Of a DNA stretch of 64,000 bases, positions 36,201-44,376 are shown piece after piece. The DNA comes from DSXH01 sp964532065 (lineage in GTDB: Bacteria > Bacteroidota > Ignavibacteria > Ignavibacteriales > Melioribacteraceae). Both the position numbers and the translations under genes were made by a program. A model generated the notes under the pieces. It saw nothing but the letters and a program-made list of their open reading frames with translations, did no database searches and was not told where the DNA came from. Where the stretch lies: NCBI GenBank assembly GCA_964532065.1, contig CAZHHG010000004.1, positions 38,367-102,366 of the forward strand, given 5' to 3'. Each line of letters begins with the position of its first letter. Positions within the stretch are counted from its first letter, which is position 1.

Positions 36201-36887
36201 AAGGTCGATTTCCTTGTCTCGCAAAACCGATTGAATCTGGTTGAATTGATCGGCTCGCTTGGCCTGGCGCTCAAGGGAGCGGACAGTTTTTTCAACCTCA
36301 GAAACTATGTCGTTCACACGCGTAAGATCAGCTTTAACATCCTCAAGTTTTTTTAAGGATAAACGTCTTCTCAATTTATACTTATTTACACCGGCGGCCT
36401 CTTCGAACAATCTTCTTCTTTCCTCGGCTTTACTGCTCAGAATTGTTTCAACCATTTTCAACTCAATAACGGAATATGCGTTTGTGCCCATTCCGGTATC
36501 CATAAAGAGGTTGGTAATGTCTTTCAACCGGCAGATGTTTTTGTTGAGCAGGTACTCGCTTTCTCCGGAACGGAAAATTCTTCTTGTTATTGTTACTTCA
36601 GAATACTCCGTAGGAAGTATTCCGCGGTCGTTAACAAGAGTAAGCGAAGCTTCGGACATTCCCATCGGTTTGCGCTCGCGGGTTCCGTTAAATATTACGT
36701 TTTCCATTTTATCGCTTCGGAGAGTCGTTGTTTTCTGCTCGCCGAGCACCCAACGGATTGCATCCACAATATTTGTTTTGCCGCAACCGTTTGGGCCAAC
36801 TATTCCTGTTATGCCGCGGTTGAACATAATGTTTGTTCTATTGGCAAACGACTTAAAGCCGAAGATTTCTAATTTTGATAAAAACAA
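33294..36887 (-). CDS. smc: chromosome segregation protein SMC
   Basis: Structural maintenance of chromosomes ATPase. The 1197-residue product has the N-terminal head with Walker A GPNGCGKTN (about residues 32-40), a long coiled coil (about 170-500), the hinge (about 510-670, with GSMPKQDETLFGRK after it), a second coiled coil, and the C-terminal head with the signature LLSGGEKTL and Walker B PFCILDEVDAPLDD. Full length and intact. No scpA or scpB in the window. The upstream neighbour is a membrane GH2-like gene, 8 bp away. Confidence 0.97.
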   Translation of the reverse strand: MFLSKLEIFGFKSFANRTNIMFNRGITGIVGPNGCGKTNIVDAIRWVLGEQKTTTLRSDKMENVIFNGTRERKPMGMSEASLTLVNDRGILPTEYSEVTITRRIFRSGESEYLLNKNICRLKDITNLFMDTGMGTNAYSVIELKMVETILSSKAEERRRLFEEAAGVNKYKLRRRLSLKKLEDVKADLTRVNDIVSEVEKTVRSLERQAKRADQFNQIQSVLRDKEIDLAEREFALYNRKNAELKSEIESLVTQKDSTDGNIRSIENELIVFRNQINSIESELQNKRYEISSNTDQLHQAQKTISVSEERLNSLQNNHNRLINEIEELKKRLLEIDSDIKNLENESISLNETESVKSKEIETNESLIGQKRNTLEEKRAGLKNLVEERFNFLKDISDKENLKSALEKEIQSHSSNIEKLNIKIQNITNRIAKTVGFVEELINEKTEAEKKLTEAGLQIALREKEKADLETILNSLKEKEIEEKALLTSLKEKIEFLQTLISNLEGISKGSKVLLENKEWSRSEKNIFAYVGNTQDKYKFALEAGLKSVLNNLLIETVDELQEAITYLKKNDLGKASFYLLKNNLSVKKSLLEKLSDYSIRRKIRRIEKETSFIGWAKDYVETDDRWKRYFDQVLSRIAIASELKDAIMLHNKYPDFGFVTLDGDLIQSSGIIEAGSMPKQDETLFGRKQMLENLKKEYPKHESELEKVKSLIAETELKLSKIDIKNLSDGEKLISNDIANIDKQISQLEFEHKKANEEIESSQKEIHEFVEKSNLLDKQLNELTSLLTDLKNNKETLDKEISGSETLLQELEQEFNEVTDSQNRLRLEQERIKGQIKNTFDSINRSRNDSISINNGITKRESDLKINSSETNNLTVSIDATRTELEKINEIRSVLVSEAGEIENKLKILKEEAGKYEKQLNDLRRVRQEVSDKIHSFEIKVNELNFRLENIQQHINENYSIEIVLKHFDDLDSFNFEETTKEVHSLKDKLKNLGPVNLLAYSEYEEERTRLDFLHKQRDDLIESERDLIKTINEINDTAQRLFIETFDQIRQNFTNIFQTLFNPGDEADLILEENVDPLEAKIEIVAKPKGKRPTSIELLSGGEKTLTATALLFAIYLVKPSPFCILDEVDAPLDDANIDRFTKLLKEFSNKTQFIIVTHNKRTMESAETMYGVTMQEEGISKLVGVRFEEIPETQE

Positions 36888-36895
36888 TTTATCCT

Positions 36896-39469
36896 CTAAA
36901 AAGAGATCAAATTATATTGCTTAATGGAATTGGTGATGAAATAAATAGTGGAACTGGTTAATTGGAAATAAACTAAAGTTCCACCGATCATCACAACTAA
37001 GAGAATTAAACCGTAGAAATAAACAGCGAATCTTCTTACATCGAAGAGTATATGGATTCCTTTCAGCATTCTTTGAATAACCCATAACCAGAATAAAATT
37101 ATGAAGATTAATACTATCGTATTAAAACTTCCCGCTGAAAGAATTTTATAAAGAATCAACTCAACAGGCAGAAGAATTGTAAAAGGTAGAAGCGACCAGA
37201 CAATCATGAAAAAGATGCTGCTGAATTGCACCTTCGTTTTAATTAACAGGGAAGCAGCTTTTACCAATATCCCTATCAACAAAATCTTTAATATGATTAC
37301 AAAAAACAGAATCATAAAACTTTTTTCAGGATTCCATGCTGCATAACTGAAGCTTTTAAGCAAGTAAGGTTCACCAAAAGAAAGAAGTATCTTTTCCGCA
37401 AGCAGATTTGTCCTTAAATAATAGAACATAATTGTGAAAAGGAGCGAAATTGATCCCGCCTCTACAAGTAAAAGAATAAAAGTATGAAGACCGGAAATAA
37501 TTCTTCTGTCCCTTATGTCAGCAAAGAAATTATATGGTCTGAACAATGCTCTGGAGCAATCCTCCCGGAATTTCTTCCTGGTATTAATTAACAAAGCCAT
37601 CACAATTGAAAGGCCGAGAGCAATTAAAATAAAAAGCAGTTTACTCTCGTCTTTAACGCTACCAATCGGTATTGTTACTTTACTTTTATTGTTTAGTCTG
37701 GATGAAAGTACTTTGTAAACAAGATTATTAGGGTTAAGGTTATCGTTGAAGATTCCGAGTTTATATTTTGACTCATCGGAATATCCGGAATATAGAGAAA
37801 CAAAATCACCGGAGTAATTAAATAGTGTGTTAATAAAAAATCCGGACGATTTACTTCGCAGAGATAATTCAACTATCCTGTCAAAATACTTTGCTTGTGA
37901 CTCGGTTGAATTTTTAACCAAATAACCGCCTGAACCACCGTAATAATTCGGATAATTAACTTCGGAGAAAAAATAAGTATTTGAATTTTCCATCTCCGAA
38001 ATATTTTTAAGTATATTTTCTACCATATCCGGATGAGTGGAATAAAGTTCTATTCCGGTAAGATTCAAACCAGCAATTTTCTCTGCCTGAATACCTAAGA
38101 AGGAGGCATAAAAATATGACGATTTTTTTCCGTTAATAATTTTTTCAAGAAAGTTGCCTGTTATAAAAGAATTGGAGAGATACGAACTACCCAAGCCGAA
38201 AATTACCGGACTTGATTTGTGGGAATAGACATCAATTAATTCCCGTAATCTGTTTGCGGCTCTTAATTGGAAATCCTGGTTCTTTAAAATCTCCTCCGGG
38301 ATTGAGTTTAACGGAAGCTCTACAAAAGCGAAGAGGCCGAATTCCTGGCATAGCTCTATAGCGTATGGATTTGGATATACCTTCGAGAACCGGACGGAGT
38401 TAAATCCTGATTCTTTAATAAACTTTAGATCTCTTTGTAATCTTTTAAAATCACCCGTTCTGCTTAGTTCATCTTCATTTACGATGTAGGTAATTCCCTT
38501 GAACTTGAACGGTGTGTTATTGAGTGTGATTTTATTTTTAGAAAAATCAATTCTAAAAAAGGACAATTCTTTCTCTGCTTTATCAATAACCTGTTTATTG
38601 TTCAGAAGTGTCAGTTCCGCAGTATAGACATTCGGTGTTTCGTCTGACCATAACACTGGATTCGAAATCGAAACAGAATGTTGAATAATTGTTCCTGAGC
38701 TATAATTTGCGGGTAGTTGTAAGTCGTAAGAATAGGTGCTACCAGAAAAATTCTTAGGTACAATTTGAAGCTTTAATTCAATTCCTGCTTTGTTCGAAGT
38801 TTCTTGATTAATTAGATTTAGATTTTCCAGTGTAACGCTTAGATCTCCCCGGGCTGAAGAGAGTGAAGGATCGATTGAGTAATCAAATTTAAAAGAGGAT
38901 AAATGCGCTTTCGGGAGAATGATAAGATTGATATTCCTTAATATTCCTTTGTTATTCCTCGGGAATAAGAATCGTTGATTAACCGGGATCGTTTCATTTG
39001 AATTCAGTCGCGTGTCGATTTTGAGTTGCAATTTATTCGGTAGATCGGACTTAATAATATCTTCGGGAAGATCCATTTCAAAAGGAATCTCGCCACCGGA
39101 TTTCTTAAAAATATTGTTACCGTTTAAAGAAATCTCAACAAAATAATTAATTCCCGGAAAGTGAAGTTTGAATACCGAATTCTCAATTTCAGATTGAGTA
39201 AAGTATAATTCTTTTTCCAGAATAAGGGATTCTGCACCTTCAAAAATAAATGGGATTGTTGTTTTAGCATCACCCTTTTCATTTCCGTTTGAAAAGACCC
39301 GCCATTCGCCTGCTAACGGTTTAACAATCCTTGTTGAAGAAATTTTAATTAAACTGGAATCAATATTCTCAGAATGATGAATCAGTGGTTTTATTCGAAT
39401 TTGTGCGGTTGAATAGGAGGAAATTAATAGAATCGAACAAAATAGGGCGAATCTTGTAATTTTTGTCAT
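36896..39469 (-). CDS. membrane-anchored GH2-like protein with C-terminal Yip1-like helices
   Basis: An 857-residue protein: signal peptide (1-22), a jelly-roll sugar-binding-like domain (about 45-190), an Ig-like domain (about 195-320), a GH2-type TIM barrel (about 320-595) and six membrane helices (about 605-857), the last five resembling a Yip1 domain. In GH2 enzymes the acid/base lies in a S/G-L-G-N-E motif; here the equivalent reads FGLGSS (about 38190-38215), so the Glu is missing. A Glu in FFSEVNY may be the nucleophile position. It may be a binding or sensing protein rather than a hydrolase. Between tpiA and smc. Confidence 0.75.
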   Translation of the reverse strand: MTKITRFALFCSILLISSYSTAQIRIKPLIHHSENIDSSLIKISSTRIVKPLAGEWRVFSNGNEKGDAKTTIPFIFEGAESLILEKELYFTQSEIENSVFKLHFPGINYFVEISLNGNNIFKKSGGEIPFEMDLPEDIIKSDLPNKLQLKIDTRLNSNETIPVNQRFLFPRNNKGILRNINLIILPKAHLSSFKFDYSIDPSLSSARGDLSVTLENLNLINQETSNKAGIELKLQIVPKNFSGSTYSYDLQLPANYSSGTIIQHSVSISNPVLWSDETPNVYTAELTLLNNKQVIDKAEKELSFFRIDFSKNKITLNNTPFKFKGITYIVNEDELSRTGDFKRLQRDLKFIKESGFNSVRFSKVYPNPYAIELCQEFGLFAFVELPLNSIPEEILKNQDFQLRAANRLRELIDVYSHKSSPVIFGLGSSYLSNSFITGNFLEKIINGKKSSYFYASFLGIQAEKIAGLNLTGIELYSTHPDMVENILKNISEMENSNTYFFSEVNYPNYYGGSGGYLVKNSTESQAKYFDRIVELSLRSKSSGFFINTLFNYSGDFVSLYSGYSDESKYKLGIFNDNLNPNNLVYKVLSSRLNNKSKVTIPIGSVKDESKLLFILIALGLSIVMALLINTRKKFREDCSRALFRPYNFFADIRDRRIISGLHTFILLLVEAGSISLLFTIMFYYLRTNLLAEKILLSFGEPYLLKSFSYAAWNPEKSFMILFFVIILKILLIGILVKAASLLIKTKVQFSSIFFMIVWSLLPFTILLPVELILYKILSAGSFNTIVLIFIILFWLWVIQRMLKGIHILFDVRRFAVYFYGLILLVVMIGGTLVYFQLTSSTIYFITNSIKQYNLISF

Positions 39470-39574
39470 TTTATGGTGAATTATCCAAATAAACCCTTAA
39501 ATATACTAAAAAAATGAGGGCATTTCAATTCAGGATTATTGGAAATTCGCCTGTTTTCCAATCATTTTAAAATT

Positions 39575-40333
39575 TTATTCGGCAGATTCAATAATCTGGA
39601 TAAATGATTCAGCTTTCAAGCAAGCCCCTCCAACCAGAGCACCATCAATATCCCGCTGACTCATTAAACTCCTTGAATTTTCAGGTTTTACACTTCCACC
39701 ATATTGAATTATCAAAGTTTCTGAATATTTTTTAGAATAAAGTTTTGCGATCAGTTCCCTAATAAATTCATGGACTTCCTGTGCCTGTTCAGGAGTTGCA
39801 TTTCGACCGGTCCCGATAGCCCAAACTGGTTCGTAAGCAATGATTAGATTTTGCAGATCATTTTCACTTATTTCCGCTAAACCTTTTACTATTTGTTTCT
39901 CGATAACAGAAAACGTTTTGTTTTGCTCTCTTTCAGAAAGGCTTTCTCCTACACAAAAAATAGGGTTCAAATTATTATTTAAAGCAGCTTTTATCTTTTT
40001 GTTAATCAACAGATTTGATTCAGAAAAAATTGTCCTTCGTTCTGAATGGCCTAAAATAACATATTCACAACCAACACTTTTTAGCATCGAAGGGGACACC
40101 TCCCCTGTAAAAGCACCGTTTTCTTCATAATACATATTCTGAGCACCTAATAGAATCTCTGAATTCTTTATTAGTGTTTTTACAGTATCTAAAGAAATGA
40201 ATGCAGGACAGATTATAATCTTAGTGTTAAATTTTTTTGTTCCAATTAAATTTTTAATCTCCGATACCAACCTGATTGATAACTGGAGGTCATTATTCAT
40301 TTTCCAGTTACCGGCAACGATTTTTTGTCTCAT
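39575..40333 (-). CDS. tpiA: triosephosphate isomerase
   Basis: Glycolytic interconversion of dihydroxyacetone phosphate and glyceraldehyde 3-phosphate. The 252-residue product has all catalytic residues: Lys in GNWKMN (about residue 13), His in ILGHSERR (about 96) and Glu in AYEPVWAIGTG (about 167), plus the phosphate loop YGGSVKPEN (about 211). Standard length. 36 bp separate it from the NifU-domain gene upstream. Confidence 0.97.
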   Translation of the reverse strand: MRQKIVAGNWKMNNDLQLSIRLVSEIKNLIGTKKFNTKIIICPAFISLDTVKTLIKNSEILLGAQNMYYEENGAFTGEVSPSMLKSVGCEYVILGHSERRTIFSESNLLINKKIKAALNNNLNPIFCVGESLSEREQNKTFSVIEKQIVKGLAEISENDLQNLIIAYEPVWAIGTGRNATPEQAQEVHEFIRELIAKLYSKKYSETLIIQYGGSVKPENSRSLMSQRDIDGALVGGACLKAESFIQIIESAE

Positions 40334-40369
40334 ATCAAACCTGATTTAAAATTGATTAATAAAAAACTG

Positions 40370-40606
40370 CTAGTTAACAGCTTCGACTCTTTTAATTCCG
40401 GGCACTTCACGGATTAAAGCTCTTTCTACGCCGGCGCGTAGCGTCATTTGGGACATAGGGCAATTGACGCAAGCCCCTGTTAGTTTAACTTCAACAATTC
40501 CTTCCTGAGATACGTTAACAAGTTCTACATCACCGCCGTCCGCCTTCAAATAGGGTCTTATTGTATCAAGAGCTTTTAAAACTTTTTCTTTCATTACATC
40601 ACTCAT
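40370..40606 (-). CDS. NifU C-terminal domain (Nfu-type) Fe-S protein
   Basis: A 78-residue scaffold or carrier for Fe-S clusters. The motif CVNCPMSQMTL gives the C-x2-C that holds a cluster between two subunits. The frame is open to 40630, but AAGGAG lies seven bases before the ATG at 40606 and the protein then starts MSDVMKEKV, so this start is preferred. It follows mrp directly, also an Fe-S assembly factor, so the two probably work together. Confidence 0.92.
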   Translation of the reverse strand: MSDVMKEKVLKALDTIRPYLKADGGDVELVNVSQEGIVEVKLTGACVNCPMSQMTLRAGVERALIREVPGIKRVEAVN

Positions 40607-40626
40607 TATTCTCTCCTTTACTAATC

Positions 40627-41721
40627 TCACATAGAGATTTCAATATTGGGGATCTTAGCATTAATATTATTGATACTTATTTGGGCTGCCAGATTTTTAC
40701 TTATCTCTATAATTTTCTGTGCTTCTTCGCATTCCGGTGAATCAAAAACTATCGGTTTGCCTCCGTCTCCTCCAACCCGAATATTAGGATTGATTGGTAT
40801 AGCCCCTAATAATGGAATAGACAGTTCACTTGCCAACCGGTTTCCCCCACCTGAACCGAAAATGTCATATTTCCTGCCTGTATCGGGAGCAATAAAATAA
40901 CTCATATTTTCAACAATCCCAAGAATGGGTACATTTACCCGCTGAAACATTTTGATAGCTTTTCTAACATCTATTAAAGACATGTCCTGGGGAGTTGTAA
41001 CTACAACAGCACCGCTCAAAGGAATTGTCTGAACTAAAGTGAGCTGGATATCTCCGGTACCCGGAGGTAGATCGAAAACCAGATAATCGAGTTCGCCCCA
41101 GTGGACATCCGACATGAATTGTTTAATTGCACCGCTTGCCATAGGACCGCGCCATATAACTGGAGCGTCGTCTTCGATCAGGAAGCCGATCGAGATTACT
41201 TTAATTCCATAATTTTCCAGCGGAACCATTTTTGCGGTTTGTGTGTCCTGAAAAATTTGAGGTTTATCCTTAATTCCGAGCATCAAAGGAATACTTGGTC
41301 CATATATATCTGCATCAATCAATCCGACTTTTGCACCTAATTTTGCGAGTGCAAGAGAAAGATTAACAGCGACGGTACTTTTACCAACACCTCCTTTACC
41401 ACTTGCCACGGCAATAGTATTTTTTACTCCTGGTAATAAAGAGTTAAGTCTATTGTCGGTATTACCTCTTACCGCTGCTGTCATTTCAATTGAAATTGTA
41501 TAAGAATCAGGAACTACATTTTTGATTGCCTCAATACAATCATCTTTTATCTTATCCTTCAATGGACAGGCAGGTGTAGTAAGCTCTACAACGACATGAA
41601 TTTTGGATTTATCAACATTTATTTCTTTAATCATATTAAGAGAAACAAGGTCCCTGTGTAAATCAGGATCATTTACTTTCCTTAACGCGGTCAGTACGGT
41701 CTCTTTATTAACTATTGACAT
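40627..41721 (-). CDS. mrp: Mrp/ApbC family Fe-S cluster carrier ATPase
   Basis: P-loop ATPase for Fe-S cluster delivery. The 364-residue product has an N-terminal DUF59/MIP18 domain (about 1-80) and the Mrp ATPase domain with the deviant Walker A GKGGVGKST (about residues 107-115), VFDLPPGTGD (about 208) and ENMSYF (about 267). In many Mrp proteins ENMSYF is followed by CPxCG; here it reads IAPDTG, so the cluster-bridging CxxC is missing. It is the first gene of the long minus-strand block, divergent from the iron operon. Confidence 0.93.
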   Translation of the reverse strand: MSIVNKETVLTALRKVNDPDLHRDLVSLNMIKEINVDKSKIHVVVELTTPACPLKDKIKDDCIEAIKNVVPDSYTISIEMTAAVRGNTDNRLNSLLPGVKNTIAVASGKGGVGKSTVAVNLSLALAKLGAKVGLIDADIYGPSIPLMLGIKDKPQIFQDTQTAKMVPLENYGIKVISIGFLIEDDAPVIWRGPMASGAIKQFMSDVHWGELDYLVFDLPPGTGDIQLTLVQTIPLSGAVVVTTPQDMSLIDVRKAIKMFQRVNVPILGIVENMSYFIAPDTGRKYDIFGSGGGNRLASELSIPLLGAIPINPNIRVGGDGGKPIVFDSPECEEAQKIIEISKNLAAQISINNINAKIPNIEISM

Positions 41722-41827
41722 TAAAATCTCCGGAAATTTTGAATGTAAAAATAGGAATTTTTTAGCTTCGTATACAGATGCAGAAATTAGTACGGATGAA
41801 GACCGCTTAGAAAATATTAACGGAAGC

Positions 41828-41856
41828 TTGACTATATTTTTAAGTATACTTAAATT
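41828..41856 (+). promoter_or_regulatory. promoter and palindromic operator of the DtxR/Feo operon
   Basis: TTGACT (41828-41833) and TAAATT (41851-41856) are spaced by 17 bases, a plausible -35/-10 pair. A perfect 16-base palindrome, TTTAAGTATACTTAAA (41839-41854), fills the spacer and overlaps the -10, where a bound repressor would block polymerase. A half-site copy (ACTTAAA) lies near 41870. The next gene encodes a DtxR-family regulator, so metal-dependent autoregulation is likely. Confidence 0.6.
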
Positions 41857-41879
41857 AGAAACAAAAATTACTTAAATAT

Positions 41880-42551
41880 ATGTCAACAGTATCAAAAGAG
41901 AATTATCTCAAGACAATCCTTAACCAGAGAATGACGATGGGAAACGGTGCCACAACATCACAAATGGCAACGGATCTATCTGTATCTAATGCAGCTATCA
42001 GCGATATGGCAAAAAAGCTATCGAAGCAGGGTCTGGTTAATTATGAAAAATATAGAGGGATGGAATTGACATCCAAAGGTGAAAAAATCGCTCTGAAGAT
42101 AATCCGGCGGCATCGATTGTGGGAACTCTTTCTAATGAAGGTGCTAGGATTAGGATTAAGTGAAATACATGATGAAGCGGAAAAATTAGAACATCATAGC
42201 TCCGACTTTCTCATCGATAAAATTGATCATTTTTTAAATTATCCGGATTTTGATCCGCATGGTCATCCTATTCCTAAAAAGAATGGGACGCTGCCGAAAC
42301 TTCCAAACCTTTTAAAATTATCGGATACTGATGTTGGAAGTAAATATGAATTTGTAAGTGTGAACGATAAAGACAGCGAATTGATTAATTATCTTGTAAA
42401 AGCCGGGCTGCTATTAGGTTCAAAACTCGAGATAATTGCTAAACTTAGCTTTGATAATTCGATGACGGTTAAATTCAACAATACTGAATTATCACTTAGC
42501 AAAAAAATAACTGATAGTGTTTTTGTAATCCCTATTAAAAAAACAGCTTGA
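41880..42551 (+). CDS. DtxR/MntR-family metal-dependent regulator
   Basis: A 223-residue regulator: N-terminal winged helix (about residues 1-65, recognition helix SNAAISDMAKKL), dimerisation and metal-binding domain (about 66-140) and a FeoA/SH3-like C-terminus (about 150-220). Metal ligands of the family are visible: His in RRHRLWE and the E-x-x-E-H pattern in EKLEHH. It leads an operon with feoA-like and feoB genes and a palindromic operator lies upstream. Likely represses ferrous iron uptake when iron (or manganese) is plentiful. Confidence 0.9.
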   Translation: MSTVSKENYLKTILNQRMTMGNGATTSQMATDLSVSNAAISDMAKKLSKQGLVNYEKYRGMELTSKGEKIALKIIRRHRLWELFLMKVLGLGLSEIHDEAEKLEHHSSDFLIDKIDHFLNYPDFDPHGHPIPKKNGTLPKLPNLLKLSDTDVGSKYEFVSVNDKDSELINYLVKAGLLLGSKLEIIAKLSFDNSMTVKFNNTELSLSKKITDSVFVIPIKKTA

Positions 42552-42558
42552 GTCATTT

Positions 42559-43572
42559 ATGAGTCCAATTATATTGCTTTCAATAGGAGCCGGTTTCATC
42601 CTGCTTTTAGTAATTATTTTTTATCCGGGTAAGGGCTTAACCGACAAATGGAAAAGAGTAAAAATACAGGATGAAAAAATGTTTCTTGAAGATGCATTGA
42701 AACATTTATACGACTGTGAATACAAATCAGTCGATTGTTCGCCGAGCAGTTTAAGCGGTAACCTGTCAATCTCAATATCTCAATCAAACAGACTCATATT
42801 CCGGTTGGCCGAATCAGGTTTAATCAGTCGGTCCGGAGACAGGATTCTCCTTTCAAATGAAGGAAGATCCTATGCTCTAAGAATAATAAGAATCCATAGG
42901 TTGTGGGAAAAATATTTGGCCGATAATACCAGCGTAAAAGAAACCGAGTGGCATTCATTAGCTGAATTGAAAGAGCATGAATTATCAGTCGATGAGACCA
43001 ATCTACTTGCTGCAAAATTAGGTAATCCGCTGAAAGATCCGCACGGCGATCCGATTCCTGATGAAGCAGGTGAAATACCTGTTATCTCCGGAATTTCACT
43101 CCCGGAATTATCGGAAGGTAAATTCGGAAGGATATTGCATCTTGAAGACGAACCGAAAGAAATATATTCCCAGCTGGTGGCTCAGGGTCTATATCCCGGA
43201 ATGCTTGTACGGATTGTTGAAAAAAATAAAGACCGGATCAAGTTCGAATCTAATGGTGAAGAATCCGTTTTATCACCCATCCTTGCATTGAATGTTCAGG
43301 TTCAACCGGTTAAAGAAACCGATGATATCGATCAATCATTTGAAACTCTGGCTGATATTTCGGAAGGGGAGGAAGCTTTAGTAGTTGGACTAAGCCGTGC
43401 CCTAAGAGGCCAGCAAAGAAGAAGAATGCTCGACTTTGGAATAGTCCCCGGAACTTTAATAAGGGCACAGTTAAAGAGTCTCGGAGGTGATCCAACAGCT
43501 TTTGAAATCAGAGGTTCTACTATTGCTCTTAGAAAAAACCAGAGCAGCAAAATTTTTATCAGGAAAGTATAA
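42559..43572 (+). CDS. membrane-anchored DtxR-like protein with FeoA-type C-terminal domains
   Basis: A 337-residue protein with an N-terminal membrane helix (about residues 3-22), a winged-helix DtxR-like domain (about 40-105), the dimerisation region with HRLWEKY and the metal-site-like ELKEHE (about 108-150), then two SH3-like FeoA domains (about 175-255 and 262-335). The last reads RRMLDFGIVPGTLI and FEIRGSTIALR, diagnostic of FeoA. It is placed where feoA normally sits, directly before feoB. A DNA-binding-type domain tethered to the membrane beside an iron permease is unusual; it may act as the FeoA partner and sense iron. Confidence 0.82.
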   Translation: MSPIILLSIGAGFILLLVIIFYPGKGLTDKWKRVKIQDEKMFLEDALKHLYDCEYKSVDCSPSSLSGNLSISISQSNRLIFRLAESGLISRSGDRILLSNEGRSYALRIIRIHRLWEKYLADNTSVKETEWHSLAELKEHELSVDETNLLAAKLGNPLKDPHGDPIPDEAGEIPVISGISLPELSEGKFGRILHLEDEPKEIYSQLVAQGLYPGMLVRIVEKNKDRIKFESNGEESVLSPILALNVQVQPVKETDDIDQSFETLADISEGEEALVVGLSRALRGQQRRRMLDFGIVPGTLIRAQLKSLGGDPTAFEIRGSTIALRKNQSSKIFIRKV

Positions 43573-43575
43573 ACT

Positions 43576-44376
43576 ATGAAATCAAATGAAAATATAAATT
43601 GTGCAACATGTCCAGCTCACAACATCAATAACCTTATTAAACTTGGTGTTGATATGACCGACTATGATTTTGTAATTGCACTTGCAGGAAATCCGAATAC
43701 AGGTAAAAGTACGGTTTTTAACAGTCTGACCGGATTAAGACAGCATACGGGAAACTGGCCCGGAAAAACAGTTGGAAGAGCCGAAGGAGGATTTCTCTAC
43801 TCTGAAAAGCGATTTAAAATTGTTGACTTGCCGGGTACCTATTCACTCCTTTCAACCAGTACGGATGAAGAAATTGCACGGGATTTTATTCTCTTCGGTC
43901 AGCCGGATGTAACTGTAATTGTCGTAGACTCTACCAGACTGGAGAGAAATCTTAATCTGGTGCTTCAGGTACTTGAGATAACCGATAGAGCAGTTCTATG
44001 TTTGAACCTTATCGATGAAGCAATACGGCATAAAATAGAAATAGACGACCGTACTCTCTCTAAAGAACTTGGTATCCCCGTAATTCCATGCGCAGCACGT
44101 CAGAATACTGGAATTCCTGAGTTATTAAAAAACATTTACATGGTTGCATCAGGGGAGTATACCTGCCGGCCTCATCGGATAAGTACAAAAATTAAAGGTG
44201 TTTCACATGCTGTTGAGGACCTCAGTAAAAAAATCTCCGGGAGATTCCCCGGATTACCAAATTCAAGGTGGATTGCCCTTAGGTTACTTGAGGGGGATCA
44301 GACAATAATTGATGCTGTCCGTTCCGGTGAGATCGGCCTGCTTACAATATCAAATCAGACTCAGGTAAATAGGTGA
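43576..44376 (+). CDS. feoB: FeoB GTPase domain (separate subunit)
   Basis: The 266-residue soluble G domain of ferrous iron transporter FeoB. G1 AGNPNTGKST (about residues 36-45), the GNWPGKTVG switch region (about 57-65), G3 DLPGTYSL (about 84-91), the NLID G4 segment (about 140) and G5 CAARQNTG. The N-terminus has a CATCPAH motif, possible metal ligands. The ORF ends in the linker before the membrane part, which is encoded by the next, overlapping gene in another frame. The clean break and intact motifs argue for a genuine split. Confidence 0.9.
   Translation: MKSNENINCATCPAHNINNLIKLGVDMTDYDFVIALAGNPNTGKSTVFNSLTGLRQHTGNWPGKTVGRAEGGFLYSEKRFKIVDLPGTYSLLSTSTDEEIARDFILFGQPDVTVIVVDSTRLERNLNLVLQVLEITDRAVLCLNLIDEAIRHKIEIDDRTLSKELGIPVIPCAARQNTGIPELLKNIYMVASGEYTCRPHRISTKIKGVSHAVEDLSKKISGRFPGLPNSRWIALRLLEGDQTIIDAVRSGEIGLLTISNQTQVNR

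Noticed and set aside
39537..39561. Hairpin ATTGGAAA / TTTCCAAT after tpiA as a terminator
   Set aside because: Weak AT-rich stem with no T run on the minus strand; not called.
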